A stretch of 16,118 nt of DNA. It comes from Candidatus Poribacteria bacterium. Lineage in GTDB: Bacteria > Poribacteria > WGA-4E > WGA-3G. The position numbers and the translations under genes were made by a program. The DNA is taken from the NCBI GenBank assembly GCA_007571355.1, contig RKRO01000164.1:1-16118 (forward strand), given 5' to 3'. Below are positions 1 to 8,656 of the stretch, piece after piece (the stretch's first letter is position 1; each line of letters starts with the position of its first letter). A model generated the notes under the pieces. It saw only the letters and a list, made by a program, of their open reading frames with translations. It was not told the DNA's origin and did no database searches.

Positions 1-1569
1 GTAGTTCTTTTCATTGTGCTCGAAGCTGCCCATATTTTCCGCTGCCTGACGCATCTTTGCGGAGACAGGTTCAATCGTAATAAAAATGCCCACTTCTGCA
101 TTGTGCTGATCCATGACGTGGCAGAAAGCCCGAACTTGTGTGAGGGTCGGTTTACCGGTCTTGACTTCAGCGAGGATGCGCGCGTTTGTCTCTTTCATCT
201 GCTGCGGATTCCAGAGTGTTACATGACCGACACCGTCGAGGCCGCCATCGCCGACATCTTTCGTCGGGCTCAGTCCAAGCCGCGTCACAGCCCAGTTCGA
301 GAAGTCGTGATACTTGCGTGTGTCTCCTTCTTTCAAGAGTCTGCGGACTTCCTGCATGTTCGTCGGATACCCCTCAATCTGGTAGTCTATGGAGGGTTCT
401 AACCCGTGTCGGTCCGCCAAACGTTGCCGCATCGGATCGAGTGCAAGGATAGTGATGTCAATCCCCATCCACTGGCGTTTGAGGGTGTGTGCTGCGTCTA
501 TAGTGGTGCCGCACCCACAGAACGGATCTAACACGATGTCCCCTTCGTTGCTGGAGGCAGTTATCAGACGTTCATAGAGGGCAAGCGGCTTTTGTGTCGG
601 ATACCCTAATTTCTCTTTGGATTTGCTTGAAATCGGATTTATGTCTGTCATGACATCCTGCACTCTATTCCCTTTAGATGTTGACAGATACCGCTTGAAC
701 CCTGGCACCTTCCCTTTCGGGGGCCAATAGATCAATCCATTCGCGTCCAAGATATCTAATCTTTCATGAACGGGGAGTGTTTCATAGTTTTCAGGCGGTT
801 CAACACCTTCGGGCCAAGATTCCCGACGTGGCGTGCTCCAATGCCGCCCGACATCACTCGGATCTATATCTCTCCACGGTTTTCCAGACTCACCGTCTTT
901 CGTTACACCTGGCGCACTTAGATCACCCACTCGGTAACGCCCCCTTTCATCTACATGGCGATACGCCTTCTTTACATACTCAGGATCGTGCTCCATATAG
1001 ATAGGATTCCACACGTTCTGACGACTTTTGCTGTAGAACAAAAGCGTGTCGTGGACTCTGCCGTATTGCTTGCCGTCGTTATGAGCGTGGGTCCGTTGCC
1101 AAATAATCTCGTTCCTGAAATTGTCTACGCCGAACACAGCGTCCATGATGCCTTTGAGGTAATGGCTTGCGGTTGGGTCGCAATGGAGGTAGATGCTGCC
1201 GGTGGGTGTGAGGACTCGGTGCATCTCGGCGAGTCGGGGTCCCATGAAGGCAAGGTAGGCACGCATCGCGCCCCTGTCGCCGGAGACAGCATTTTGTAGC
1301 ACCAAGTCATATCCCTTGAGGCAGTTGTCAAGTGCTCTGTATGCATCATTGGTGTAGGCGCGGTGTTCGATATCGGCGCGTGCGTCTTGTGTGGCGGTGT
1401 CATAAGTCCATGTATCGGTAAACGCTTTTTTCTGTGCAAGCGAGTCACCGATAAAGGCGTTGTAGTCGCGTCCGGAGTTGAAGGGCGGGTCGGTGCATAT
1501 CAGGTGGACGCGCTGGTCATCAAGTTCGCGTAGGATTTCGAGGTTATCGCCGAAGTAGAGTTTGTTCAT
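1..1569 (-). CDS. DNA methyltransferase fused to Mrr-like nuclease domain (3' end missing)
   Basis: The reading frame is open for 523 codons from ATG at 1569 to the left edge, with no stop, so the C-terminus is outside the window. It has the beta-class order of N4-cytosine/N6-adenine methyltransferases: motif IV TDPPF at residues 26-30, a conserved MHRVLTPTGSIYLHCD stretch near 116-131, GYPTQKP at 322-328, and the SAM-binding motif DPFCGCGTT at 348-356. After the methylase, residues about 415-510 hold a D-V-G-D-G-G-L-D-G motif (438-446) and AEVKTGK (467-473). This D...EVK pattern is that of a PD-(D/E)xK Mrr-type nuclease. The protein probably methylates, and may also cut, specific DNA sites, as a type IIG-like or Mod-like enzyme; the recognition site is unknown. 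There is no clear Shine-Dalgarno before the ATG. It follows the PhyH gene after 46 bp on the same strand. The methylase call is sure; the nuclease call is from motif only. Confidence 0.9.
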   Translation of the reverse strand, partial: MNKLYFGDNLEILRELDDQRVHLICTDPPFNSGRDYNAFIGDSLAQKKAFTDTWTYDTATQDARADIEHRAYTNDAYRALDNCLKGYDLVLQNAVSGDRGAMRAYLAFMGPRLAEMHRVLTPTGSIYLHCDPTASHYLKGIMDAVFGVDNFRNEIIWQRTHAHNDGKQYGRVHDTLLFYSKSRQNVWNPIYMEHDPEYVKKAYRHVDERGRYRVGDLSAPGVTKDGESGKPWRDIDPSDVGRHWSTPRRESWPEGVEPPENYETLPVHERLDILDANGLIYWPPKGKVPGFKRYLSTSKGNRVQDVMTDINPISSKSKEKLGYPTQKPLALYERLITASSNEGDIVLDPFCGCGTTIDAAHTLKRQWMGIDITILALDPMRQRLADRHGLEPSIDYQIEGYPTNMQEVRRLLKEGDTRKYHDFSNWAVTRLGLSPTKDVGDGGLDGVGHVTLWNPQQMKETNARILAEVKTGKPTLTQVRAFCHVMDQHNAEVGIFITIEPVSAKMRQAAENMGSFEHNEKNY

Positions 1570-1615
1570 GGTGAGTTATCAAACATCATCGTTTTTAGTT
1601 TCTGAAAAGCATCTC

Positions 1616-2395
1616 TCAAGGCATCCAGATATTCCACTCGCCTTTTTTCTCCCATTTACGGCATGCAACGCACAAACACATAAATCGAATTGCGAAACGT
1701 GGCACAGTACCAACATTCATTGTACCAGAATGCGGTAACAGGTGATGAAAAAACAGGACATCCCCTTGTTTCGCGACAACCTCCATCGGTTCGCCTAAGT
1801 CCATCTCTGGAAAAAGTGCGCGTACATCGCGGACATGATTGGAGAATTCTGGGTTTTTCTTACGGAATTTACGAATGCGCTGCGGGCCGTCGGGCCATAT
1901 CACCGTCGTTCCGCCGTGCGCATTGGCATCGGTGAGATAGGTTAAACTGGTTGCTCGAAACGTCCCCGGATCCAGTCGAAAATCTCGGAAGTCGCCATCC
2001 AAGTGCGGCGACGGACGCTTCCACTCGGTTGAAACAGGAAATTGGTTAAGTGCCCAGATACCGTCCGGACGTGAATCTTTACAGTGTGGAATTTCTGGGT
2101 ATTGGGATACAAGTTGTTTGAGGACAGTGCGGTAATCAGGAGAGCAACATGCCAATACGTCCGGATGGGTAACGCCGAAAAGTTCTATGCGATTCCCTTT
2201 TTGCATCTGCTCCATGTAGAAACCGGCGAGCGGCGGACGTTTGAAATGTCCCCATGAGTCAGGATTATCTGCCTCCATACCCATCATGCCCCACATCGCT
2301 GCCGCTGCCTTTTCGACGGTTTCTTGGGGGATCAGTCCAGAAAGGAGAAGATAGCCTTCTTCTTCAAATTGCGTTAATTGTTGCTCTGAGAGCAT
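1616..2395 (-). CDS. Phytanoyl-CoA dioxygenase (PhyH) family Fe(II)/2-oxoglutarate oxygenase
   Basis: This 259-residue protein has the PhyH double-stranded beta-helix signature. The iron ligands are H131-x-D133 in PHLDGDF and, by alignment to family spacing, H222 in LPHSGTMN. R233 lies 11 residues after H222, where the 2-oxoglutarate carboxylate arginine sits in this family. The NAHGGTTVIW segment near 158-167 is also typical. Family members hydroxylate small organic substrates using O2 and 2-oxoglutarate; the substrate here cannot be read from sequence. There is no signal peptide, so it is probably cytoplasmic. The ATG at 2395 is chosen because AAGGAG lies 8 bp upstream; an earlier ATG at 2400 is out of frame. 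The gene starts 18 bp after the PPK2 stop and is likely in the same transcript. It ends in TGA. Confidence 0.88.
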   Translation of the reverse strand: MLSEQQLTQFEEEGYLLLSGLIPQETVEKAAAAMWGMMGMEADNPDSWGHFKRPPLAGFYMEQMQKGNRIELFGVTHPDVLACCSPDYRTVLKQLVSQYPEIPHCKDSRPDGIWALNQFPVSTEWKRPSPHLDGDFRDFRLDPGTFRATSLTYLTDANAHGGTTVIWPDGPQRIRKFRKKNPEFSNHVRDVRALFPEMDLGEPMEVVAKQGDVLFFHHLLPHSGTMNVGTVPRFAIRFMCLCVACRKWEKKGEWNIWMP

Positions 2396-2413
2396 CGCAT
2401 ACTCCTTATCGTA

Positions 2414-3226
2414 TCAATCCGCAATTGTGAGTTTGGTAACATCAATGGCAGGTTCAGGATACTGCATGTCAAGTTTCTTGAGTGCCTCCACAATACATTC
2501 TGTGATAACGAGGTTCCGATACCATTTCTTATTTGCTGGAATTATATGCCAAGGTGCCCAATCGGTACTACACTTTTGGAGCATCACTTCGTATGCCTGC
2601 ATGTAATCGTCCCAATAGGCGCGCTCACGAATATCGGATGCCTCAACTTTCCAATGTTTTGTTGGATCGCTAATCCGAGATTCAAGACGCTCTTTCTGTT
2701 CAGCCTTTGAGATATGAAGGAAAAATTTTAAGACGACCGTCCCACTTTCAACGAGCAGCCTTTCAAAATCGTTGATCTGCTGATACCGCTGCGTCCAGAG
2801 CCGCTCTGGCACCAGATTATGCACCCGAACAACGAGGACATCTTCATAATGCGAACGGTTAAAGATGCCAATCTGCCCTTTCGATGGAACGGCTTTGTGC
2901 GCGCGCCATAAGAAATCACGAGAGAGTTCGTCCGCGGTCGGAACTTTGAAACTGACCACATCGCATCCTTGGACGTTGACCCCCTCCATCACACGCCGAA
3001 TGGTGCCATCTTTGCCACAGGTATCCATACCTTGTAGGATAATAAGAAGGGCATGTTGACTTTCCGCGTAAAGCAGCCCCTGAAGTGCCAGCAGCTGCTT
3101 ATGCAGTTTTTTGAGGGGTTTTTTCGTTTGACCTTTCTTCTCGTAAGTCCCGGTATACTCAGGTGGATAATCATCCAAATTGACCAATGCACCGGGCGTA
3201 ATAATATTCTTAGCCTTAAGTTCCAT
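2414..3226 (-). CDS. ppk2: Polyphosphate:nucleotide phosphotransferase, PPK2 family (class III-like)
   Basis: The 270-residue protein matches the PPK2 family throughout. It has a P-loop G-M-D-T-C-G-K-D-G-T at 66-75, the FNRSHYEDVLV segment (122-132) carrying the Walker-B-like acidic residue, a lid with SDPTKHWK (186-193), and a WAPWHIIPANKKWYRN tail (223-238). These proteins transfer phosphate from polyphosphate to AMP and/or ADP. The sequence resembles the TIGR03709-type/class III group, some of which accept both nucleotides; the class is my inference. The frame continues upstream into the preceding gene. I chose the ATG at 3226 because it starts 13 bp after that gene's stop, preceded by a weak GGAAA; an alternative ATG at 3259 would overlap it by 20 bp. 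The protein is soluble and cytoplasmic, and lies between the DUF4175-like gene and PhyH. Confidence 0.9.
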   Translation of the reverse strand: MELKAKNIITPGALVNLDDYPPEYTGTYEKKGQTKKPLKKLHKQLLALQGLLYAESQHALLIILQGMDTCGKDGTIRRVMEGVNVQGCDVVSFKVPTADELSRDFLWRAHKAVPSKGQIGIFNRSHYEDVLVVRVHNLVPERLWTQRYQQINDFERLLVESGTVVLKFFLHISKAEQKERLESRISDPTKHWKVEASDIRERAYWDDYMQAYEVMLQKCSTDWAPWHIIPANKKWYRNLVITECIVEALKKLDMQYPEPAIDVTKLTIAD

Positions 3227-3239
3227 TACAGATTTCCAA

Positions 3240-6200
3240 TCATTGCGACAAAGATTCATAGTAGTTATCAACAAGTCGTCGGTATTCAGGCGGCACATCT
3301 TCCTTTGCGACCTGGGTGAGTTGCTTTTTCTCCTGAAGCGTATTGAGTCGTTCCTCAAGAGCCGTTTCTAACTTTGTCAAGTCTCGAATAACAAATTCGT
3401 AGTTCGGGAACGGATGTGATCTATTTCCGGGGCGGTACTCCATCGTATCCAAGAAATCAAGCCAGAGTTCGTTAATCTCGCGTCCGGACTCTCTACCACC
3501 GGCGCGCGCTTGTTGTGGGTTTTCGTCTTCGGCTTGTCCGGGCTGTTGACCCTCCTGTCCTTGTTGTTGCCCGGCCTGCCTATCCTGCATGGCTTGTTGC
3601 GCCTGTTGCATACGTTCCTGAACCTGCTGCTGCTGTTCAGCGAGTTGTTGCTGACGCTGTTGTTGTTCTTCTGCCTGTTCTTGGCCTTCCATCGCCTGAA
3701 GTTCGCGTTGGATGTCCTCCATCTGCTCTCTGGATTGTTGGAGTTGTTGGAGGGCGGCTTCGAGCTGCTCTTCTTCGGTGTCCGCCATATTCGCTTGCGC
3801 CTGTTGGAGATCACCTTGTACTTGCCTCAGCGTCTCTACTGCATCTTGCTGGTTCAACTCAGCAGCACGGAAACTACGCCACTGTAGGGCGCGCTGTGCA
3901 GTGGACATATCCCCAGCCGTCTGTTCTTCCGTAAGCCGTCTTGCAGCGTCAGCGACATTTTGTGCTGCCTCTGGGTTCTCCTCACCGAGTTGCTCCGGTA
4001 GGTTTCTCAGTGTGTCCTCAAGCGTTTGGAGGTCGCGTTGTAATTCACGCTGCTCGTTGGCAAGTTCGGAAGCTCTCCGCAAATCTTCAGGACGCAGTTC
4101 CCCTTGCTGAGAACGGTTCCTGAGTGCTTGTGTCTCCTGTTGAACCCCAGATTGCGCTTCCCTTAGCTGCTGCGCCTGTTGTGCGGCTCTTTCAAGGGCA
4201 GCATCCGTGAATTCGGATGCGACTTGTTCCAACTGTTCAATCGCCTCTTCAAGCCGCTCTTCTGCTTTTTGACCCTTGGCAGCACTGAGTTGCGGTGCCT
4301 GCTGTTGCATACCTTCTGCAGCTTGCTGCATCTGTTCGCCTGCTTGCTGCATCGCTTGACCGGCTTGATCCAAACGTTGACCCTGGGTACCCTGCGCATC
4401 CTGCTGCATCGTCCCGAGCTGCTGTGCCATCTGTTGTGCTTGCTGCGACAACTGCCCCTGCTGCTGACTATTCTGTTGCATCTCGTTCGGAGACGGTTCG
4501 CTTTCACGTCCCATCTGCTGACTCTGTTGACTCAGCTGCTGTTGTTCCGCCAACATCTGACGTGCCTGATCCAACATCTCCTGTGACCGCTCTTGCATCT
4601 CCGAATCAAGTTCGTTCTGCTGATTCTCAAGTTCGCTTTGCAGTTCCTCCATTTCGAGTTCAAGATTTTCAGCAAGTTGTGGATTGCTGTTCCGCATCTG
4701 CGTCAGCACTTTCGGTAATTCAAGGCTAACTTTTATCAGCAGCTCAAGTGCCTCCTGTTCCGCGGGGATAGCCTCGTTAGGTTGAATAGCGTTTAGGCTA
4801 TCAGCTGCCTCACGCATGCTGGCGAGAGCATCCTCCAAGTTCATCAGGATTTCTGGCGTGACTGCCGATTCGCCTTGCATCGCCAAACTAAACTCGTCAG
4901 CGAGTCTTTGCGTCTTATCGATTAATTCGGTCTGCTTATTTGCCGTTGTCCGAACCGCACTGCGATATGCCTCGGTCATTGAAGCAGGTTTCGTGTTAAT
5001 GTGCTTTGCTGTTTCGCGAATAATCTGCTTCTGGGTGGCAACCATCTCCAAGGCTGGGTTCGGTTCCTGTTGTTGCTGTTCTCCTTCCTGAGCCGCCTCC
5101 TCTCGGAAATTCTCATTAAAAGGGCGAATTTCAATGAAGTAGATATCGCTACTGGCCTCTCCTGGGCCTGTGCGTGTGTTGTTATCAACAGCGCGAGCAT
5201 AGTAGGAGATAATATCTCCCGGTTCAACGTCAAACGCCTCAAGATAGAAGGTGTAACTGCCATCCGCGATGCGGCGGTGACGCGTATCAACAGGGACCGG
5301 CTCAGCAGTAGCGGCTTCCATTGCAAGTTCCTGTAACGCACCAGACCCGACGCGGTACATGAGTTTCAATTCTGCAATCCCGTAGTCATCTGTCGCCTCA
5401 GCGATGATTCCCACCTCCCCCAACTTCGTCGTTTTGATATCTCGCCCCGGTTCTTTGATGACAACTTCAGGGATTTCGTCTGGAATCGCCTTGAGGGTAT
5501 ATTCAATAGGTATCTCGTTATTGAAACCGTCAATACATAACAATTGGACAGTATAGGTTCCATTCTCATCAACATCAACGGTTGTTGCCAGCGTGTTTCC
5601 ATCGGAGATAACCATTTCGGTTGTGACAGGTTCAGGCGTTCCAGTTAACCTTTCCGTGAAAGACCGGTCCTTAACATCACGCCTCAGCGAGAATGTTGCG
5701 GTTTGAATGGCTTTGTTGGTTGTGAATTTTAGTTCAGCCTGTGTCCCGACCACGGCTTGGATATCGCCTGTACCTGTTTGAACGACAGGTTTAAGACCGG
5801 TGTAGTCCGGATAAGTGTAAGCGACAGAAATTTCCGTCACCTTCGGCATCTCAAACACCTCAACAGTGTAACGTTCCGAAGTTGTCTCGTTTGCGACGAC
5901 ATAATATTCAATATCTGCATCGATATTAAAAATTTCATAAGCGAACCCGCGTTTATCGTCTGGGTTTTGTAACATATTGATCTGTTGTTGCGTTGACGTG
6001 TCCGCACCGTCAGGCGTAGCAGTCTCTTGTATGTGCGCATCTTCGTAGGTTAAGACGACCTTCTCAGCAGATTTCCCGGTGACGGTAACGTGAATCGGTA
6101 AACTTTTACCGCGGAGGATACGGGCATTCCCCGGTTCAACAGTCAACTTTGTCGTTAAAACTGGATCCGTCTTCTCCCAAGGTACAAGCACACGAAGGAG

Positions 6201-6734
6201 GCTGGTATGAATTTCTGTCGGAAAGATGAGCGCAAGCACACAACAAGCGGCGACAACCAAAGCGGCTATGCCAATGTGTTTACGGGTGCGGCTATGATCA
6301 ACTGTTGCTTTAAAATCCACTCCCTTTACCCGTTCAGTGGTATCTTCAAGCAGACGTTGGAGCATGTGAGATTCAATGGGATCCGTCGATTCTCGATTTC
6401 CGAACTGAACAGCACTGATAAGTCTATCTTCTAAGTCAGGATGGTTGCGTTCAACATTGAGTGCGACATCGCGAAGCGTCAGGGAGGCTCGGAGCGGTTG
6501 AACGAGGTATCTGTATAAAAGGTAACCGATCATACCGATCCCGCCGATTAAAAGCGCAATCCGGATAAAATTTGGGAGGGGCATCAACCAATCCACAATC
6601 GCCTCCCCCATAAACAAAGCGGTTAAGCCTGTCAGGACAATAGCAAATCCTGCCCAGAAGATACTCCGTTTCCAGACACGCCGCGCTTCTAAAATCTTTG
6701 CTTGTAACTCTGCGTAACCTTCTCTCGTATTCAT
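3240..6734 (-). CDS. DUF4175-like large membrane protein with glutamine-rich coiled coil
   Basis: The product is 1164 residues from the ATG at 6734, which has GGAGG 7 bp upstream; a longer in-frame start at 6773 lacks such a site. Three hydrophobic segments lie near residues 24-48, 56-77 and 153-172. They are followed by a beta-rich, probably periplasmic region (about 190-560) that includes AYTYPDYTGL. From about 575 to 1080 there is a long Gln/Glu/Ala-rich coiled coil (runs such as MQQAAEGMQQQAPQL). The C-terminal tail has a conserved-looking VPPEYRRLVDNYYESLS. This architecture is that of DUF4175-type proteins, often encoded beside MoxR/BatA-like genes. No such partners are in this window. 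Function is unknown; a scaffold or mechanical role at the envelope is a guess. The coiled coil is highly biased but continuously open, so it looks functional. Confidence 0.82.
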   Translation of the reverse strand: MNTREGYAELQAKILEARRVWKRSIFWAGFAIVLTGLTALFMGEAIVDWLMPLPNFIRIALLIGGIGMIGYLLYRYLVQPLRASLTLRDVALNVERNHPDLEDRLISAVQFGNRESTDPIESHMLQRLLEDTTERVKGVDFKATVDHSRTRKHIGIAALVVAACCVLALIFPTEIHTSLLRVLVPWEKTDPVLTTKLTVEPGNARILRGKSLPIHVTVTGKSAEKVVLTYEDAHIQETATPDGADTSTQQQINMLQNPDDKRGFAYEIFNIDADIEYYVVANETTSERYTVEVFEMPKVTEISVAYTYPDYTGLKPVVQTGTGDIQAVVGTQAELKFTTNKAIQTATFSLRRDVKDRSFTERLTGTPEPVTTEMVISDGNTLATTVDVDENGTYTVQLLCIDGFNNEIPIEYTLKAIPDEIPEVVIKEPGRDIKTTKLGEVGIIAEATDDYGIAELKLMYRVGSGALQELAMEAATAEPVPVDTRHRRIADGSYTFYLEAFDVEPGDIISYYARAVDNNTRTGPGEASSDIYFIEIRPFNENFREEAAQEGEQQQQEPNPALEMVATQKQIIRETAKHINTKPASMTEAYRSAVRTTANKQTELIDKTQRLADEFSLAMQGESAVTPEILMNLEDALASMREAADSLNAIQPNEAIPAEQEALELLIKVSLELPKVLTQMRNSNPQLAENLELEMEELQSELENQQNELDSEMQERSQEMLDQARQMLAEQQQLSQQSQQMGRESEPSPNEMQQNSQQQGQLSQQAQQMAQQLGTMQQDAQGTQGQRLDQAGQAMQQAGEQMQQAAEGMQQQAPQLSAAKGQKAEERLEEAIEQLEQVASEFTDAALERAAQQAQQLREAQSGVQQETQALRNRSQQGELRPEDLRRASELANEQRELQRDLQTLEDTLRNLPEQLGEENPEAAQNVADAARRLTEEQTAGDMSTAQRALQWRSFRAAELNQQDAVETLRQVQGDLQQAQANMADTEEEQLEAALQQLQQSREQMEDIQRELQAMEGQEQAEEQQQRQQQLAEQQQQVQERMQQAQQAMQDRQAGQQQGQEGQQPGQAEDENPQQARAGGRESGREINELWLDFLDTMEYRPGNRSHPFPNYEFVIRDLTKLETALEERLNTLQEKKQLTQVAKEDVPPEYRRLVDNYYESLSQ

Positions 6735-6830
6735 TGTTTTCCTCCACCTAACGTTACCGTTATTTTTTTCCAACCGATAGCGGGGTTACACACGCCGCCT
6801 GCAAGCGGGGTGCATCCTGTCTAAGTGTTG
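6735..6830. other. 96-bp spacer carrying a repeat shared with 11145-11183
   Basis: This gap between the Yip1-like and DUF4175-like genes holds the strong ribosome-binding site of the latter near 6741-6745. It also holds a copy of a short repeat (6796-6829) with a TGCAAG-GGGG core followed by TGTCTAAGTGT. I see no T-rich terminator, so read-through between the two genes is plausible. Confidence 0.55.
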
Positions 6831-7517
6831 CTAAGAAGCAGATGAAACTTGAAATATAACATCAATTCCGACCCTTAATAACCAAATGACGATTGCCGTA
6901 AGACACGCCTTTGTTCTACTGACCTCCATCAGTGTTGCGACTGCTATCGTTAAAACGAATATATTCCATATACCTAAGAGATCCATAAAACTCAAAAACA
7001 TCAGCAGATACTGATTTTCGATGAATGGCACCAACATGTGCATTCCGGGAATAATCCAGATATCAGTGACTGTCTCAATATCTTCAACGCGCCTAAAAAC
7101 TGGAAGGAATGCAATATTGATAAAAAACACCAACGGATTAATTAAAATACTGTGCCACCAGGCCGCGAAGAAGTGTTTAAATTTGACTGCCTCATTTAGT
7201 TTGAAGATTCGCGATATCACGGTGAATAGCGCGCTGAACCCAACAGCACAGAGGGTTCCAAGAATAATCCCACTCACCGCAACAAATACCATAGATGTTG
7301 CTCTGGTAGATCCAAGTAACTGAATATCGGAGAATCTACTTGCATACTTTGGGTTAAGGAACCGTTGTGTAAAAGGATAAACCATCCAGGCCAACCACAC
7401 GACAAGGACGCAAAAGGCAACGAATGCAATGCCCCATTTCGGTCTGGATTTCAGTCGCGTAAACGTGGCTTTCGGGTTTGCAATAAGATCAATTAGATTT
7501 TGCCAACGCTCTTGCAT
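6831..7517 (-). CDS. Yip1-domain-like integral membrane protein
   Basis: The 228-residue protein starts at the ATG at 7517, 5 bp after the stop of the upstream redoxin gene, with no clear Shine-Dalgarno. Translational coupling to that gene is therefore likely. The N-terminus (QERWQNLIDLIANPKATFTRL) is the amphipathic lead typical of bacterial Yip1-family proteins ('...P..tf..l...p'). It is followed by about five hydrophobic segments: near residues 28-48, 75-100, 118-140, 160-185 and 190-225. Bacterial Yip1-like proteins have no settled function. The position directly after the cytochrome/redoxin pair suggests a link to an envelope redox module, but that is only inference from order. An upstream in-frame ATG at 7556 would overlap the redoxin gene by 34 bp and is less likely. 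Confidence 0.72.
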   Translation of the reverse strand: MQERWQNLIDLIANPKATFTRLKSRPKWGIAFVAFCVLVVWLAWMVYPFTQRFLNPKYASRFSDIQLLGSTRATSMVFVAVSGIILGTLCAVGFSALFTVISRIFKLNEAVKFKHFFAAWWHSILINPLVFFINIAFLPVFRRVEDIETVTDIWIIPGMHMLVPFIENQYLLMFLSFMDLLGIWNIFVLTIAVATLMEVSRTKACLTAIVIWLLRVGIDVIFQVSSAS

Positions 7518-7522
7518 AACGA

Positions 7523-8656
7523 TTATTTTTCGGACTCGAGTTGTGCCTTCTGCCAACCGTAATCAACATTTCCATCATAAAATTTGTCTGGATTTTCAAC
7601 CGCCCAGATCTGTTTATGGATGATCCAATTATTTGGATCTAACGCGAGAGCCTTTCGCCATTCCACCATCGCTTCGTCTCTTTTACCGCTTTCGAGCAAG
7701 ACGAGTCCGAGTTGAAAACGCGCGGCCGCCTCGGCATTCGGCTTTACGGCTGGCTTGCTCGCCGACTTAATAGCGTTCAGCAGCACCGCATTGTAGCCTG
7801 GGTCCGATAACCACTTCTCAAGCATCGCAACGGTTTTTTGATCCTGAACATTAACACTGAAAGGTACTTTCACCAACCGTCCGGCTTCATCAATCATGAT
7901 GCCGTAAGGAATCGCTTTAAGATGATAGCGGGTACCAAGTATGTTCTGTGAATCAACGAGCGTAACGAAATCGGCATTTGCTGCATCGTGCCAAGGCTGG
8001 ACGACAGCTGCGCCTTGCGCATCAATAGCAACTGAGACAAGGTTTAAGGTTTCTTTGTGTTCGGCGTAAAATTGCTGCCACCCTGGCAGTTGTCCACGGC
8101 ACCCTCACCATGAACCCCAAACATAGAGAAAAGTCTTTTTCCCTCGGAAATCGCGTAAGTGTCTTGGCTCCCCCTCTAAATCGGGAAGTGTGAATTCAGG
8201 CGCGAGACGTGTCGGATGGATAACCTCTAATTGGTTCGTTGAAGGTTTGTAAGTTTCAAAACCAAAAGTTTTCGAGATATGCGCGGGCTGTAGATATGTC
8301 ACGCCCTCAATATCAACAACACCGTCCTCTCCATTGTGGAATTGGAGGGGCACACAGAGTTCCGATTCCACCCCTCCGCAAAGAACGACCATCTCCGTTC
8401 CTTGTGGATACTCCACCTTCAACCCGAGCTGCTGAGCGAAGGGTTTCAAAGGGACAAACCATGTCCCCGCTTTGAAGACAGGTGATGGATTAAATTCGAC
8501 ACGTCGTCCATCTACTGACACCTGAAAGTCCTCTTTCTTCATATCATCCCCTTTAGCGAATCCTATCTGTCCACCTAAAACAGCGCAAAACATCACCAAT
8601 GTTAAGAATCTGAATAGAGATTTTAAATTACGATCCGATCCGATTGCCATAATCAT
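7523..8656 (-). CDS. Candidate selenoprotein: stalk-like domain + redoxin (Trx/AhpC-TSA fold) + TPR, UGA-encoded Sec184
   Basis: I read 8656-7523 as one 377-residue protein whose codon 184 (TGA at 8107-8105) encodes selenocysteine. Before it lie a hydrophobic N-terminus (about 12-35, signal peptide or anchor), a copper-amine-oxidase-N-like stalk domain (about 46-145, with GTWFVPLKPFAQQLGLKVEY), and the start of a redoxin domain (PEFTLPDL...FRGKKTFLYVWGSW). After the TGA the same frame continues G-C-R-G-Q-L-P-G-W-Q, then AIDAQG, the cis-Pro loop KAIPYG (Pro250), a TPR-like helix pair (about 300-350) and a DYGWQKAQ tail, to TAA. The TGA replaces the nucleophilic Cys of W-x-S-W-C exactly, leaving U-G-C. 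A SECIS-like hairpin lies at 8089-8075. The start overlaps the cytochrome stop (ATGA), with AGGGAG upstream. The likely role is an extracytoplasmic thiol/peroxide oxidoreductase. Alternatives are a nonsense mutation or sequencing error; the hairpin and intact downstream frame argue against these. Confidence 0.8.
8075..8089 (-). promoter_or_regulatory. Candidate bacterial SECIS hairpin
   Basis: On the minus strand, the transcript after the TGA (8107-8105) has 15 nt and then CUGCC-AGGGU-GGCAG: a perfect 5-bp stem with a 5-nt loop. There are 20 nt between UGA and the loop. Bacterial SECIS elements sit in the coding region just 3' of UGA, with the apical loop roughly 16-37 nt away and a G in the first two loop positions. 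The second loop base here is G, followed by GGU. The fit is good, but short hairpins occur by chance. Folding and comparison with homologous genes would decide. Confidence 0.65.

Noticed and set aside
1125..1448. Minus-strand frame of 107 codons inside the methyltransferase
   Set aside because: The methyltransferase frame is open across the whole region with all family motifs, so this is an overlapping out-of-frame artefact.
3510..4729. Several long frames antisense to the Gln-rich coiled coil
   Set aside because: Gln/Glu-rich codons give long open Leu- or Ala-rich frames on the other strand. They lack start signals, and the sense gene explains the region.
7523..7897. A separate 124-residue gene starting at 7897
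   Set aside because: It would begin in the middle of a thioredoxin fold, right after the cis-Pro loop, with no ribosome-binding site. It is better read as the end of the UGA-containing gene.
8105..8107. TGA reassigned to Trp or Gly throughout the genome
   Set aside because: TGA ends the PhyH, PPK2, DUF4175-like and cytochrome genes at sensible places, and Trp is written TGG, so a global code change does not fit.
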